Assembly (NCBI GenBank): GCA_038843015.1
Contig: JAWBSH010000004.1
Coordinates: 91,122 to 155,121, forward strand
DNA length: 64,000 bases
Reading direction: 5' to 3'
Source: Zestosphaera sp.
GTDB taxonomy: Archaea > Thermoproteota > Thermoprotei_A > Sulfolobales > NBVN01
Under the pieces are notes generated by a model that was not told the DNA's origin, made no database searches, and saw only the letters and a program-made list of their open reading frames with translations. Positions 16,784-26,431 of the stretch are shown here, piece by piece; position 1 is the first letter of the stretch; every line of letters starts with the position of its first letter. The position numbers and the translations under genes are program-made.

Positions 16784-18191
16784 AGTTCCATGGGTAATAA
16801 AGTACCGGCCTAAAAAGCTAAGTGAGTTCGTTAATCAGGGAGAAGCAGTCGAGAAGATCAAGACGTGGATTAAAGGATGGCTTGCAGGAAAGCCTGAGAA
16901 GAAGGCTGCACTATTTTACGGGCCGCCAGGTTCTGGCAAGACATCAATAGTTGAAGCTCTGTGCAGGGAGTACGGCTTTCAACTTGTCGAGATGAACGCT
17001 AGCGACTATAGGAGAGAGCAGGATATTGAGAGAGTGGCTAAGCTGGCTAGCGTCCAGAGAGGCCTCTTCGCTGGGAGGAGAATCATACTATTAGACGAGA
17101 TCGACGGCTTAGCACTCGCCGGAGGAGCTGATGCAGGAGCTATAGAAGCTATCTTAGAACTGATTGAAACTACTAAGAATCCCGTAATTATGACGGCCAA
17201 TAATCCTTGGGACCTGGCTTTCAGACCCCTCAGAGACCATTCAGTTATGATAGAGTTTAAGAGACTCAGTAAAGGCGACGTGCTTGAAGTTCTTCGGAGG
17301 ATATGTGTGGCTGAGAAGCTCTCGTGTGATGAGAAAGCACTGGATTTCATTGCGGAGAAATCTGAAGGAGATTTGAGGTCAGCTATAAACGACTTAGAAG
17401 CTGTTGCTGAGGGGGGTGGTAAAATTACTGAAGAGATCGCTAAGCAACTCCTCAGAGCTAGAGACAGGGTCTTAGATCCTTTTGAGGTTGTTCGAAAGAT
17501 TTTCTGGTCTAAGTATGTTTGGCAAGCCAAACTCAACGCAACCCAGACAGACTTAGACCCCGACACTCTAATGGAGTGGATAAATGAGAACCTTCCTAGA
17601 CAGATAACAGACCCTGAGGATTTATGGAGAGCTTACGAGGCTCTAGCAAGAGCTGACGTTTATAGGGGGCGCATCGTGAGGAGCGGGTCTTGGGATTTAC
17701 TAGCTTACGCTATAGAGTTAATGACTGCAGGTGTTGCCTTATCTCCTAAGAATGACCCTAAGGCTAAGTTTAGGTGGGTTAAGTATCAATTCCCGGACAG
17801 AATAAGGTTAATGTCTCAAACTAAGGAAGTTAGAGCTTTAAGAGACAGTATAGCGGGCATTATAGGTGAGCACATACACGCTTCTAGAGCTAAGGTATTG
17901 AAAGACGTACTACCATATATCAAGATAATTTTTGAGAACAACGTTGAGGAAGCTGCCAAAATAGCTATTTCTCTAAACCTGACTGACCCGATGATTAAGT
18001 ACCTCTCACAGAATAAGGGAGACGAGATAATCGCTAGAGTTAGGGAGTTAAGGAAAGCTATAAGAGCTGAAGCTAAGAGAGCAGGGTCAAAAAGAGAAGA
18101 CGCCCAGAAAAACAATAAGAAGAGTGAGGAAGTCAAGAAGCAGCAGACTAAGAGTGGGTTAGACTCTTTCGTTAAGAAGACGAAGCTCTAG
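16770..18191 (+). CDS. rfcL: Replication factor C large subunit
   Basis: This 473-aa AAA+ subunit of the clamp loader shows KYRPKKLSEFVNQ, Walker A GPPGSGKT (51-58), Walker B LLDEIDGL, sensor 1 TANNPWDLAFRPL, then a helical collar and a Lys-rich linker. It ends in SGLDSFVKKTKL, a PIP-like peptide for binding PCNA in which the usual leading Gln is not at the canonical distance. GTG at 16770 lies within the end of rfcS. The 3' end overlaps the convergent wHTH gene by 4 bases. Confidence 0.95.
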   Translation: MSVSKVPWVIKYRPKKLSEFVNQGEAVEKIKTWIKGWLAGKPEKKAALFYGPPGSGKTSIVEALCREYGFQLVEMNASDYRREQDIERVAKLASVQRGLFAGRRIILLDEIDGLALAGGADAGAIEAILELIETTKNPVIMTANNPWDLAFRPLRDHSVMIEFKRLSKGDVLEVLRRICVAEKLSCDEKALDFIAEKSEGDLRSAINDLEAVAEGGGKITEEIAKQLLRARDRVLDPFEVVRKIFWSKYVWQAKLNATQTDLDPDTLMEWINENLPRQITDPEDLWRAYEALARADVYRGRIVRSGSWDLLAYAIELMTAGVALSPKNDPKAKFRWVKYQFPDRIRLMSQTKEVRALRDSIAGIIGEHIHASRAKVLKDVLPYIKIIFENNVEEAAKIAISLNLTDPMIKYLSQNKGDEIIARVRELRKAIRAEAKRAGSKREDAQKNNKKSEEVKKQQTKSGLDSFVKKTKL

Positions 18192-18451
18192 AAAAAATTG
18201 AAAAACTCTTCAAGCCTTCTGACCTTCGGGTTGAGCCAGTTAGGTCTCAGGAGCCTTAGCCTACCTACCCTGAGCTCTTCAATAAGACCTACACTAACTA
18301 AGTAGTTAACATGCTTGCGCACAGTCTTGTAATTGAGTTTAGTCTCTCTGATTATCTGATTAATATTTACCTCACCTCTCTCCAGAACGACTCTCAGTAC
18401 TTTAACTCTGGCTTTACTAGAAAGTATCTCTTCTAACCGAGAACTCATCAC
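18188..18451 (-). CDS. ArsR-like winged-helix regulator next to cdc6
   Basis: This 87-aa protein has a typical wHTH: KARVKVLRVVLERGEVNINQIIRETKLNYKTVRKHVNYLVSVGLIEELRVGRLRLLRPNW, followed by a short C-terminal helix rich in Phe. Residue order fits the ArsR/MarR fold with no metal-binding Cys. Its start overlaps the end of cdc6 by 4 bases, so it is co-transcribed with the replication initiator and may act on it. It is convergent with rfcL. Confidence 0.75.
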   Translation of the reverse strand: MMSSRLEEILSSKARVKVLRVVLERGEVNINQIIRETKLNYKTVRKHVNYLVSVGLIEELRVGRLRLLRPNWLNPKVRRLEEFFNFF

Positions 18452-19695
18452 CCAACCCTCAACTGCTTTATCACGGCATCAAGCTTCTGTAACGCGGCTC
18501 CTAGAGGGGCTACTCCAAAGCCTACGTAAGTACTTCTACCTCTTCTGCCTTTAACTGAAGTCTTAGTTATTATTATTCCTCTCTGCTTTAAATCCATTAT
18601 GTAAGTGTAGAGTTGTGTGTGCTTCCTAGGCTCCTCACCCAACTCTTTACATATTTTATCGTAGGTAGCTTCAACCATGCTCATAGGCACGTAGTCTAAT
18701 CCTGACTCTTTCAGAGCATGTAAGGCTGCTTTAAGGACTAGTATTTCGTGGAGGTTTAGGTAGTGTAGGTTATCTAGCAAATCAACTAAAGCCGGATACT
18801 CTTGAGCTATGACTTGCCTCACGTGATCTATCGTTACTCGGTTAGCTCTACCTTCAGCAAGGTCTTTATCAGCTAGTTTTCCTGCGGCATGCAATACTGC
18901 GAGAGCTTTTCTCGCGTTTCCGTCCCCGCCTGTGTCATACCCGCTCATCTTAGATATGTAGTCTATTACCTCCTCACCTACTACTCCCTGATGAAAGGCC
19001 GTGTCAACCCGGTCTTTCAATATCGTATAAAGTTCTGAAGCTCTGTAAGGCTCAAAGGAAACTAAATTTTTCATTAAGTAGCTTCCAGTCACGCTGTCGA
19101 CTCGAGACCACACGTTTGCTGGCGACCCCCTAGCAATGAATATTAAGTTGACTCTCTTTACATCTTCTTGCATGACGTCATACATCCTGACTATTGCGTG
19201 CCTGTCTTCAGGAGGTGCTGTATTAAGAAAATACTCGAACTCGTCTAGGGCTAGTATCAAGTACATGTTTTCCCTACTCAACAACTTCAGAAAGACTGAT
19301 AGTAACTCATTAGAGGAGATCCCTCTGTCAGGTATGTGTAGGCATAGAGAATCTTTAGCTTCTCTGATAATTCCTACTAAGTTCTTAGACTTAGAACAAT
19401 TCACGTGGACATATCTTAACTTAATACCTCTATTCTCGGCAACTCTGGAAATTTCCCGGCCAAAAACTATCGAAGTAAGTGTTTTTCCAGTTCCTACAGG
19501 CCCTGCAAGCAAGACCTTAACGCTACTCGTTCCCGGCTTGAGAACAACAGGCTTAAACAACTCTACCAACTGCTTAAGTTGCTTGTCTCTATGCCTAATC
19601 ACTGGAGGTATAAACTCAGGATATAAGACAGACTCATCAACGAATACTGAGGGCCTCCTAATTTCACTTTCGATTAACTCATGTAACTCATTCAT
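18448..19695 (-). CDS. cdc6: Orc1/Cdc6-type replication initiator
   Basis: This 415-aa initiator is an AAA+ ATPase with Walker A GPVGTGKT (65-72), Walker B LALDEFEYF and a C-terminal winged helix (about 310-400), where the GRRGRSTYVGFG loop is the wing. It would bind origin DNA and recruit MCM. I searched the flanks for long origin-recognition boxes and saw none; the 79-base gap to the nucleoside phosphorylase gene holds a promoter (TCTATATAAGG read on the plus strand) but no repeats. Crenarchaea usually have two or three paralogues, and the class cannot be decided here. Confidence 0.93.
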   Translation of the reverse strand: MNELHELIESEIRRPSVFVDESVLYPEFIPPVIRHRDKQLKQLVELFKPVVLKPGTSSVKVLLAGPVGTGKTLTSIVFGREISRVAENRGIKLRYVHVNCSKSKNLVGIIREAKDSLCLHIPDRGISSNELLSVFLKLLSRENMYLILALDEFEYFLNTAPPEDRHAIVRMYDVMQEDVKRVNLIFIARGSPANVWSRVDSVTGSYLMKNLVSFEPYRASELYTILKDRVDTAFHQGVVGEEVIDYISKMSGYDTGGDGNARKALAVLHAAGKLADKDLAEGRANRVTIDHVRQVIAQEYPALVDLLDNLHYLNLHEILVLKAALHALKESGLDYVPMSMVEATYDKICKELGEEPRKHTQLYTYIMDLKQRGIIITKTSVKGRRGRSTYVGFGVAPLGAALQKLDAVIKQLRVG

Positions 19696-19774
19696 ACTTT
19701 CACTTAACCTACTAAATATTTTGTTAACCCTCTATATAAGGCAGGGCTGGAGAGACACCACTCAAAAATATCAG

Positions 19775-20521
19775 TTAAATCTTAGTGAGTGCCTCTAAGA
19801 TCATCTTGGCTATATCAATTACTCTCTCCCTCAAGTATTCAGCAGAAGCATAACCTAAGTCCTCAACAAGAGAGTTGCTTATGACGAGAACACACGCTGT
19901 CTTAACTCCCCGCATTAACGATACTGCAAAGAGGCCGGCGCACTCCATCTCAACAGCTACTAAACCTCTTGAAGACCACTTCTTAGCAAACACAGGGTCT
20001 TCAGCGTAGAAGGCATCACTGCTGAAGACAGGTCCTAAAACGTATTTTATTTTTCTCTCCTCGGCTACCTCAACGATCCTCCTGAGTAGCGTGAAGTCAG
20101 GGGTTGAGGGACAACAAACGTCCTCACCGTAGTACTGCCGGAAAACGCCTCCAGGATAATACGCGGCCCCCGTAGGTATGACTACGTCACCTATTCTTAA
20201 GCCACTAGCCAAAGCTCCCGCAGTACCTAACCTAACGAAGTACTTACCCCCATAAGCTATGAGTTCCTCCAGAACTATTAGGGCTGAGGGCATCCCAACA
20301 CCGTGTGTAGCTATAGTTACTGGAAATCCATTGTAGTAACCCGTGTACGTGAGAAAACCTCTACTCTCATTAACTAACTTCACGTCATTCAGTAACTCAG
20401 ATAAATACTTAACTCTAGCAGGATCGCCAGCTATTAAAACTCTCTCAGCCACCCAACCCTCACGGATCTTCAGGTGTACAGGGACTATCTTCCTGCTAGT
20501 GACTTCACTCAAGACAACCAC
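19775..20521 (-). CDS. Nucleoside phosphorylase (PNP/uridine phosphorylase family)
   Basis: This 248-aa hexameric-type phosphorylase has the opening GDPARVKYLSELL (phosphate binding), GVGMPSALIVLEELI, the glycine-rich VRLGTAGALASGLRIGDVVIPTGA and VAVEMECAGLFAVS, which contacts the ribose. It phosphorolyses a nucleoside to base and ribose-1-phosphate. The Sulfolobus-type enzymes of this branch accept inosine, guanosine and methylthioadenosine, so purine/MTA salvage is likely, but uridine phosphorylase is not excluded. The start is GTG at 20521, divergent from the aldolase gene with 65 bases between. Confidence 0.88.
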   Translation of the reverse strand: MVVLSEVTSRKIVPVHLKIREGWVAERVLIAGDPARVKYLSELLNDVKLVNESRGFLTYTGYYNGFPVTIATHGVGMPSALIVLEELIAYGGKYFVRLGTAGALASGLRIGDVVIPTGAAYYPGGVFRQYYGEDVCCPSTPDFTLLRRIVEVAEERKIKYVLGPVFSSDAFYAEDPVFAKKWSSRGLVAVEMECAGLFAVSLMRGVKTACVLVISNSLVEDLGYASAEYLRERVIDIAKMILEALTKI

Positions 20522-20586
20522 CGATTACGTATACTCGCACACGCTTTTAACTTATGTAGAGTGTGTGTAATGTGGGTGTTAAGTAA

Positions 20587-21234
20587 TTGTATGAAGAGTT
20601 AAAGAAAGAGATCATTGATGTTTTAAAGTTTATGGAGGATAAAGGCCTGAATCACGGCAGGTCTGGCAATGTTAGTGTCAGGGTTAAGGGAGTGAATCAT
20701 GTCTTAATAACTCCTAGTGGCTTACCGAAAGCCCGTTTATCTACTGAAGACATCGTAGTTGTTTCTATAAGTGGTGAGGTCATCGAGGGTGCTCGAAAAC
20801 CAACTGTTGAGTTACCCCTACACACGGCGATTTACAGGAAGTATGATTACTTTAACGCAGTAATCCACGCACACCCGATATACGTCACCACGCTAGCAAT
20901 AGCTCGCGAGCCTCTTCCGCCAGTAGTTGAGGAGGCAGTTCTTTACGTTGGCGGTGAAGTAAGGGTTGCTGAGTACGCGCCATTTGGTAGTAGAGAATTG
21001 GCTGAGAACGTAGTTAGGGCTCTTGAAGACAGGACTGCTGTTATTCTTCCTAATCATGGTGTAGTAACGTGTGGTAGGAGTCTTGAAGAAGCTCTTGAAG
21101 TCTTGGTTCTTATTGAGAGGTTGGCGCAATCATATATTTTGAGCAGAATACTTGGCAAGACAACTAAGCCACCTGATGAGGTAGTTGACTACTTAAGTAA
21201 GTTGTTTAGTAAGAGGATACTAGGTCTTGAGTAG
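20587..21234 (+). CDS. Class II aldolase (fuculose-phosphate aldolase family)
   Basis: This 215-aa zinc enzyme of the AraD/FucA family would split a sugar phosphate into dihydroxyacetone phosphate and an aldehyde. The motifs are SGNVSVR (27-33), LITPSGLPK, Glu75 in VELPLH (catalytic acid/base), the metal ligands His94 and His96 in IHAHP, and a third His in LPNHGVVT. The start is TTG at 20587, with GTGTTAAGTAA ahead. In archaea this family also serves ribose-1-phosphate or methylthioribose salvage, so a link to the divergent nucleoside phosphorylase gene is plausible. Confidence 0.85.
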   Translation: MYEELKKEIIDVLKFMEDKGLNHGRSGNVSVRVKGVNHVLITPSGLPKARLSTEDIVVVSISGEVIEGARKPTVELPLHTAIYRKYDYFNAVIHAHPIYVTTLAIAREPLPPVVEEAVLYVGGEVRVAEYAPFGSRELAENVVRALEDRTAVILPNHGVVTCGRSLEEALEVLVLIERLAQSYILSRILGKTTKPPDEVVDYLSKLFSKRILGLE

Positions 21235-21389
21235 AGTTCTTAATTACGAGCAACACTTATAATTCTCTAACTGCTTTAATCGTTAGTAGTGCTAGTCGTC
21301 AGTGGTTACCATGGTTCCCTTAAGGAAATGTTTAGAAGTCTTGAATCCAAGTCTTGAAAGATGCTTAGTATGTATAAGGTGGTGGTTAG

Positions 21390-22130
21390 ATGGTTAGAAA
21401 GATAGGTTTCTTCTTTGACTACGATGGTGTCTTAGCGCCAATAACTTCTAGCCCGAGTGGCGGGACTCCTGACCCCGCATTAACGAACATTATTAAAGAC
21501 TTGAGTTCTGAACATGCTGTAGCCGTTGTTAGCGGAAGAGACTGCAGATACCTGCTTGAGAGGATGCCTGGGTTAAGTGGTTACGCGTGCGTTTACGGGC
21601 TTGAGATTATTGCCGGAGGTTACGTGGTAGTTGATGAGGAAGCTTACTTGGGTGTGAAGCCTGAATATATTAAAGAACTGGCTAAGGAAATCACTGAGAA
21701 GTTTAGTGATAAGATAGGAATTATAGTTGGAAAGACATTGCAGGAAGTGCCTTTAGGGATGAGTATCTACTGGTTACTCAATAACGAGAGACCGAGAGAG
21801 ATAGAGTATATTAGTGAGAAAGCTAAAAGCAAAGGGCTCGTAGTCTATGACATTATGAGGTGGGGCGACTACGCCGAGTTCATGGACATACACGTAGCTA
21901 AAAGGAGTAAAGACGAAGCAGTAAGAATACTTAAGACACTACTTAATGTCAGTAAGGTTATATACTTCGGAGACGGCTACAGTGACATACCAGCTTTCAA
22001 AGAAGCCGACGTGAGAATTTTCGTAAGGCATAAACACAATAACGACTTAAAGATAGAAGCAGACTACGTCGTAAGCTCGGGCGAGTTAGCTGAGTGGCTA
22101 GTTAAGCATGCAAGAAAGTTAGCGATTTAA
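21390..22130 (+). CDS. HAD-family phosphatase, probable trehalose-phosphatase type
   Basis: This 246-aa HAD hydrolase has motif I FFFDYDGVLAPITSSP (the nucleophile is the first Asp), motif II AVVSGRDCRYLLERMPGL and motif IV YFGDGYSDIPAFKEAD. The GRD and LEII segments and the C2B-type cap are typical of trehalose-6-phosphate phosphatase (OtsB) and mannosylglycerate phosphatases. No synthase partner lies next to it, so the sugar phosphate is not certain. GGTGGTTAGATG gives a good ribosome-binding site. Confidence 0.8.
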   Translation: MVRKIGFFFDYDGVLAPITSSPSGGTPDPALTNIIKDLSSEHAVAVVSGRDCRYLLERMPGLSGYACVYGLEIIAGGYVVVDEEAYLGVKPEYIKELAKEITEKFSDKIGIIVGKTLQEVPLGMSIYWLLNNERPREIEYISEKAKSKGLVVYDIMRWGDYAEFMDIHVAKRSKDEAVRILKTLLNVSKVIYFGDGYSDIPAFKEADVRIFVRHKHNNDLKIEADYVVSSGELAEWLVKHARKLAI

Positions 22131-22441
22131 GAACTTAAACCTGCAACAGCGACGCACGTACTAATTAGCTAGGCTTTCCCGCTTCTCCAACACTCTATTT
22201 TTTAGCATAAGTTCACCTCACTTTTCCCTGTTCGTGAGTTCGCCGAACCTGGAATCAGTTGAGATAAAGATGTTGATTAAGTATCAAACTATGTCGCCTG
22301 AATACTGTTGACTTCAGCGTTGATGATCGGCAACAAATTTAAATTAAAGGAATCGCTTGATTAAACTAGGTTATGTCTCTAGTATAGTATTATTTTTAAT
22401 TTGTGGTGAAGGTTTAGGGTCTCCCACTTACGTTTCTCTGA
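22131..22441. other. Gene-free interval, 311 bases
   Basis: No ORF, tRNA or clear repeat is visible. There are A/T-rich patches (about 22330-22350 and 22390-22405). A short GTTCG/CGAAC inverted repeat lies near 22231-22248. Confidence 0.3.
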
Positions 22442-23383
22442 TTATAGTGATTGAGTCCTGCTATATATTTTTAGAATTTCCTCTACAATCTTGTGTGGGT
22501 GGTGATTATTGATGAGATACGTATATTCTGCTTCCCAGAGTTTTTCATCGGCTTTAATTATTGCTTCAGCAATTTCTTCTTCTGTCTGTATGTCTTTTAT
22601 AGGGAATTCATGATACTCGCTATACTGTGATGACACGTAAGTTATCACGGGTCTGCCACACGCTATTCCCTCAAGCGATACTAGCCCTAAAGAACCTAGC
22701 TTAAATCTATCAATCACTACGTCTGCACTCCAGTAGTATTGATTCATCATTTCGTGAGGGACTTTAGGTAGTACTCGCACTCTTAAACCTAGGTTTCGAG
22801 CTAGAGCCAGGGTCTTGTCAAAGTCACGTCCATGTGATATGATATAGACATCAACAAGGTCTTTCACTCTACTTAAAGCCTTAATAGCTATGTCAGTGCC
22901 CTTGACATCCCAGTTAGAATCGCTCGCAATAAGAACTCTCTTCTTCTCATCCTCTCTCCTTATGGGCTTTGGATAAAAAATACTTAAATCAACGGGGTTA
23001 GGGACATACTGAGCGTCCTCCCTAAACTTCTTAGCTATCTGAAGTATATCAGGAGTACTCACGATTACGTAATCGCACATTGTCAAATCTGCTCTGACGA
23101 CCCTACCCCACACAGGGTGGTGAAGAGTAGACCTTAAGTCACTGCCATGTGCGTGACACACTAGCGGCTTCTTACCAAATAACCAGGCAATGAACGCGTC
23201 CTGAAGGAGGTAGTGAACGTGATAAACATCGCCTCTGTAAAGTGGTATCTTTAAGGCTAGCCCAATAGACTTCTCAAGAAGCCCTCTGCCACGCTTTACA
23301 TGAACTTTAGTGAAAGACTCTGGCATATATTTAAGTAGAGTCTCACCAACAAACGCGCAGTCATTAATCATGACAACCTTCAT
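22442..23383 (-). CDS. Glycosyltransferase, GT4 family
   Basis: This 313-aa GT-B enzyme has HAHGSDLRSTLHHPVWG in the acceptor domain, YVPNPVDLSIFYPKP at the domain joint, and EGIACGRPVITYVSSQYSEY as the donor-binding E-x7-E-like region. It would transfer a sugar from a nucleotide donor. The partner gene directly upstream encodes a membrane GT2 on the same strand, so the pair probably serves protein N-glycosylation or a surface glycolipid. The start is ATG at 23383; the spacing to the GT2 gene is 54 bases. Confidence 0.87.
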   Translation of the reverse strand: MKVVMINDCAFVGETLLKYMPESFTKVHVKRGRGLLEKSIGLALKIPLYRGDVYHVHYLLQDAFIAWLFGKKPLVCHAHGSDLRSTLHHPVWGRVVRADLTMCDYVIVSTPDILQIAKKFREDAQYVPNPVDLSIFYPKPIRREDEKKRVLIASDSNWDVKGTDIAIKALSRVKDLVDVYIISHGRDFDKTLALARNLGLRVRVLPKVPHEMMNQYYWSADVVIDRFKLGSLGLVSLEGIACGRPVITYVSSQYSEYHEFPIKDIQTEEEIAEAIIKADEKLWEAEYTYLINNHHPHKIVEEILKIYSRTQSL

Positions 23384-23437
23384 TTAAAGACATACCCAAT
23401 ACACATAATAACTAAAACTTAATAACTTAGGCAAACA

Positions 23438-24529
23438 CTAATAAACCTGTCGTTGTTGCGGTAGTGCATGTTTACTTAATGAGCGAGTGAACTCGCGGTA
23501 AGCCGTCGGGAGATTAAGGATTAGCAGTGCCGAATATAACTCAAACTTAATCCTATTTCTTATACTGCCGAATATTTCGTAGCCTCTCAGTTTTTTATAT
23601 ATTGCATAACCTAATATGCTTGATAGACGTGCCGTGAGTGCAGCAATAAATAGACTCATGCTTACGAAAACTAATACAGGTAGTAAGAAGAGAGTTGCGA
23701 GTAGTAAGGTGTTAATAAGGTGCCTAGTAACTCCTTTGAAGATTTCCTTACGTGAGAGTCTCAATGTTTTGTCTTCTGTCCACGCTATCAACCGTGCTGC
23801 TGCCTTTTTCTTCATACACCTCAAATATTTTTTGAATGAAGCTATCCAGTAGATGTCACCCTGCTCACCTTTAAGGTTTAAATCATATGTATAGGGGGAT
23901 ATGCTCTTCAAAGGGGTGTAGCCTCTGCTGAAAGCTTCAAAAGCATAGAAGAAATCTTCAGACGTGTCTAAGTCCTCGTCAAATTTTTGCTGCATGACTA
24001 GCCCCTTAGGTATTATTGTGAAACCCATACTTATCTTAAATGACGGGATTAAGTCATTAGAGGTTATCGTAATTTCTTTTGGCTTAAGTTCGTTAATAAA
24101 CGTTTGGAGCTCTTCAACATCTCTAAAATACTTAAAAGTTGTTGAGAGATATACTAGTGAGTTATTTTCTTTAGATATCTGCGTGAGTACTTTAAAAGCG
24201 TTAGTTGCCGTAACTATAGTATCTGAATCTACGAATAATATGTAGTCTACATCTACTTGAAGAAGTTTCTCAAGACACACGTTCCTAGCCTGAGGTATGT
24301 TAGTATCTCTAGCCACTAAGACTTCAAACTTCAGACCCGGATAATCCCTAAAAACACTATACACAATCTCAAGACTATTATCGGAGCTACCGCCATCAAC
24401 AATTAAATAAAAAACCTTATCTTTAGGATAATCTTCCATTAAGAGAAACTTAAGAACGTGACCAATAGTTAACGCCGAATTAAACGTCAGGATACAGACA
24501 CCTAGCTTCGGAAAGCTGTCTTGATGCAT
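23438..24529 (-). CDS. Glycosyltransferase, GT2 family, membrane-associated
   Basis: This 363-aa protein has an N-terminal GT-A domain (about 8-225), with LGVCILTFNSALTIGHVL, VDGGSSDNSLEIV and the DxD-type YILFVDSDTIV. One or two hydrophobic segments follow at about 272-315, then a basic C-terminal tail. It would add a sugar at the cytoplasmic face of the membrane. It is transcribed with the GT4 gene downstream and diverges from the amidohydrolase gene. The substrate is unknown. Confidence 0.85.
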   Translation of the reverse strand: MHQDSFPKLGVCILTFNSALTIGHVLKFLLMEDYPKDKVFYLIVDGGSSDNSLEIVYSVFRDYPGLKFEVLVARDTNIPQARNVCLEKLLQVDVDYILFVDSDTIVTATNAFKVLTQISKENNSLVYLSTTFKYFRDVEELQTFINELKPKEITITSNDLIPSFKISMGFTIIPKGLVMQQKFDEDLDTSEDFFYAFEAFSRGYTPLKSISPYTYDLNLKGEQGDIYWIASFKKYLRCMKKKAAARLIAWTEDKTLRLSRKEIFKGVTRHLINTLLLATLFLLPVLVFVSMSLFIAALTARLSSILGYAIYKKLRGYEIFGSIRNRIKFELYSALLILNLPTAYREFTRSLSKHALPQQRQVY

Positions 24530-24636
24530 TAGTCTTAACCAATATTATGAATTAGGAGAGATATATAATTAATATTTAATAGATACTTAAATGGCTCTAA
24601 CTCATTATGTTGTTTGAAGCTCTAGGAGGTAATGAC

Positions 24637-26001
24637 ATGGAGGAAGCTGACATAATATTGTATGGCAGGTACGTAGCAACCTTAGATCGAGCTAGTCGAG
24701 TAATTTCTAGAGGTGCTGTAGTAGTTAGAGATGGTGTAATTGTTGATGTAGGTGTTGAGGAGGACATACGCGGCAAGTATGAGGCGAAGGAAGTAATTGA
24801 GAGAAGAAATCATATAGTGATTCCAGGCTTAGTAGATTGTCATACTCACACACAGCAATATCTGCTTAGGTCCGCCATAAATGATTGGATGCTTCAGTTG
24901 CCTCCTGTCTGGACAAAGATTTTAGTTCCTTTCGAGAAGATAATGGGTGAAGATCTAGCAAGACTCTCAAGCAAGGCTAGCATAATTAATATGTTAAGGA
25001 ATGGGATTACTTACTTTGTTGAGGCCGGCGCTCCATATCCAGAGATTTTGGCTGAGGAGGTTCTCGCTTCCGGGATCAATGGTGTGGTCACGTATGCTAC
25101 ATATGACATCGCAGAAGAAAAAGTTGCAGAACCTAAAGAAGTGCTTGAGAGGGTTGAGAGACTCTATAGAGAATACGGTAATCGCGGAGGAAATCTTCGT
25201 GTGTGGGTTAGTTTAAGGCAGGTTATGATGGTTTCTGAGGAGTTAATGAACGACGTGATTGAGCTCGGCGGTAGGCATGGCTTAGGGCTTACACTCCATC
25301 TAGGTGAGTATCAGGGGGAGGTAGACTATACGCTCGCTAAATACGGCTTAAGACCCCTAGAATACGTAGTTAAGCGGGGGGTCGAGAGAATCAATCCTAT
25401 TATTATAGCTCACGGCGTCTATTTCTCACCGAAGGAAGTGCGCGTCCTTAGAGACTATGGGTTCGGGCTGTGCTGGTGTCCCTCAGTTGATTCGTGGCTT
25501 ATGGGCATGCACTGGATCGGACTCACTGACGTGGAAGATCTTAAGTTAGGGATTGGAAGTGACGGAGGTGTTTGGGGCAGGATAGACTTACTACATGAAG
25601 CTAAGGTCGCTAAAGCCTTAGGCAAGGCACTAAGCACTTCCGTCGCGTACTTCAAGGCAGGACTAGACTCAAACACATTACTCAAGATGTTGACGGGCTC
25701 TACAGGATCTTTAGTAGGCGAGAAGATTGGAAGACTTGAGAGAGGTTATGCGGCAGACATAGTAGTGCTAGACACTAAAGAAATTAAGAACCTGCCCGTA
25801 CACAACCCCGTAGACGCTGTAATAAATTATCTTGAAGGAGATAGCGTTACGGACGTAATAATTAGTGGGAAGCTAGTAGTCGAGAATAAGGAAGTCAAGA
25901 CATTAGAAGAAGAGAAAGTCTTAAAAGAATTGCTAGACCGAGAAGAAGAAATAAAAGAAAAGTTTACGGAGCTAGCAAAACAACTTAAAACCATGTCGTA
26001 A
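24637..26001 (+). CDS. Amidohydrolase (SAH/MTA deaminase or chlorohydrolase-like)
   Basis: This 454-aa TIM-barrel metal hydrolase has VDCHTHT (metal ligands), LTLHLGEYQGE, IIAHGVYFSP and IGSDGG, in the order expected of the ATZ/TRZ subfamily that deaminates S-adenosylhomocysteine, methylthioadenosine or related compounds. HxH is kept; the catalytic Glu following the third His is in LGEYQGE. I chose ATG at 24637 because GGAGGT stands just before it; an in-frame ATG at 24607 would add ten residues. The C-terminal 40 residues form a Glu/Lys-rich helix. Confidence 0.85.
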   Translation: MEEADIILYGRYVATLDRASRVISRGAVVVRDGVIVDVGVEEDIRGKYEAKEVIERRNHIVIPGLVDCHTHTQQYLLRSAINDWMLQLPPVWTKILVPFEKIMGEDLARLSSKASIINMLRNGITYFVEAGAPYPEILAEEVLASGINGVVTYATYDIAEEKVAEPKEVLERVERLYREYGNRGGNLRVWVSLRQVMMVSEELMNDVIELGGRHGLGLTLHLGEYQGEVDYTLAKYGLRPLEYVVKRGVERINPIIIAHGVYFSPKEVRVLRDYGFGLCWCPSVDSWLMGMHWIGLTDVEDLKLGIGSDGGVWGRIDLLHEAKVAKALGKALSTSVAYFKAGLDSNTLLKMLTGSTGSLVGEKIGRLERGYAADIVVLDTKEIKNLPVHNPVDAVINYLEGDSVTDVIISGKLVVENKEVKTLEEEKVLKELLDREEEIKEKFTELAKQLKTMS

Positions 26002-26152
26002 TGTAATATCTCTGAAAGCCTCATTCTTTCATAAGTTGACCCCTCGAGTATACTTTTGAGGAATTTCATTAGTTTAGTTATTTAGATGATTGTGTGAATA
26101 CACACCTAACGAGAGGCTCTCTGAATTCAAGTTAGGTTATAACAGTTAAGTT

Positions 26153-26431
26153 TTAGATTAACCCATAGTCTCTTAATAGAGACCTTAACTTTCTCAATTC
26201 TTCTAGGAGCTCTACACCCTCAGGAGTTAGGACTAGCATCGTAGAACCTTTGCGTTCGTTTGAGGGGATACTCTCTACAAGTCCACGCGCTATTAACTCA
26301 TCCAGTATTTTCTTTAATCTATCATACGATAGATTCGCTTTAGTTGAGAGCCATGTAGGATTTATTCCGCTCTCAGAACTAACTATTTCTAGTACTTCTA
26401 AGATTATCTCTAGCTTGTTTCGTTTCTTCAT
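26153..26431 (-). CDS. Winged-helix transcription regulator (HTH_45-like)
   Basis: This 92-aa single wHTH domain reads LEIVSSESGINPTWLSTKANLSYDRLKKILDELIARGLVESI, then the wing GSTMLVLTPEGVELLEELRKLRSLL. It matches the small archaeal regulators with a C-terminal TPEG helix that mediates dimerisation. The start overlaps the stop of the upstream membrane-protein gene by 4 bases. Three membrane or secreted proteins stand upstream in the same direction, and the regulator may control them. Confidence 0.8.
   Translation of the reverse strand: MKKRNKLEIILEVLEIVSSESGINPTWLSTKANLSYDRLKKILDELIARGLVESIPSNERKGSTMLVLTPEGVELLEELRKLRSLLRDYGLI

Noticed and set aside
17006..17566. 186-codon minus-strand frame opposite rfcL
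   Set aside because: A shadow of the clamp-loader gene; Ser-rich composition typical of antisense frames.
19696..19774. Replication origin next to cdc6
   Set aside because: Only 79 bases, with a promoter; no origin-recognition-box-like repeats or unwinding element seen on either side.
19136..19798. 220-codon plus-strand frame opposite cdc6
   Set aside because: It is antisense to the conserved AAA+ domain of cdc6, with no start signals.
22300..22345. GTTGATGATCGG as a C box of an sRNA
   Set aside because: No D box at the required distance.
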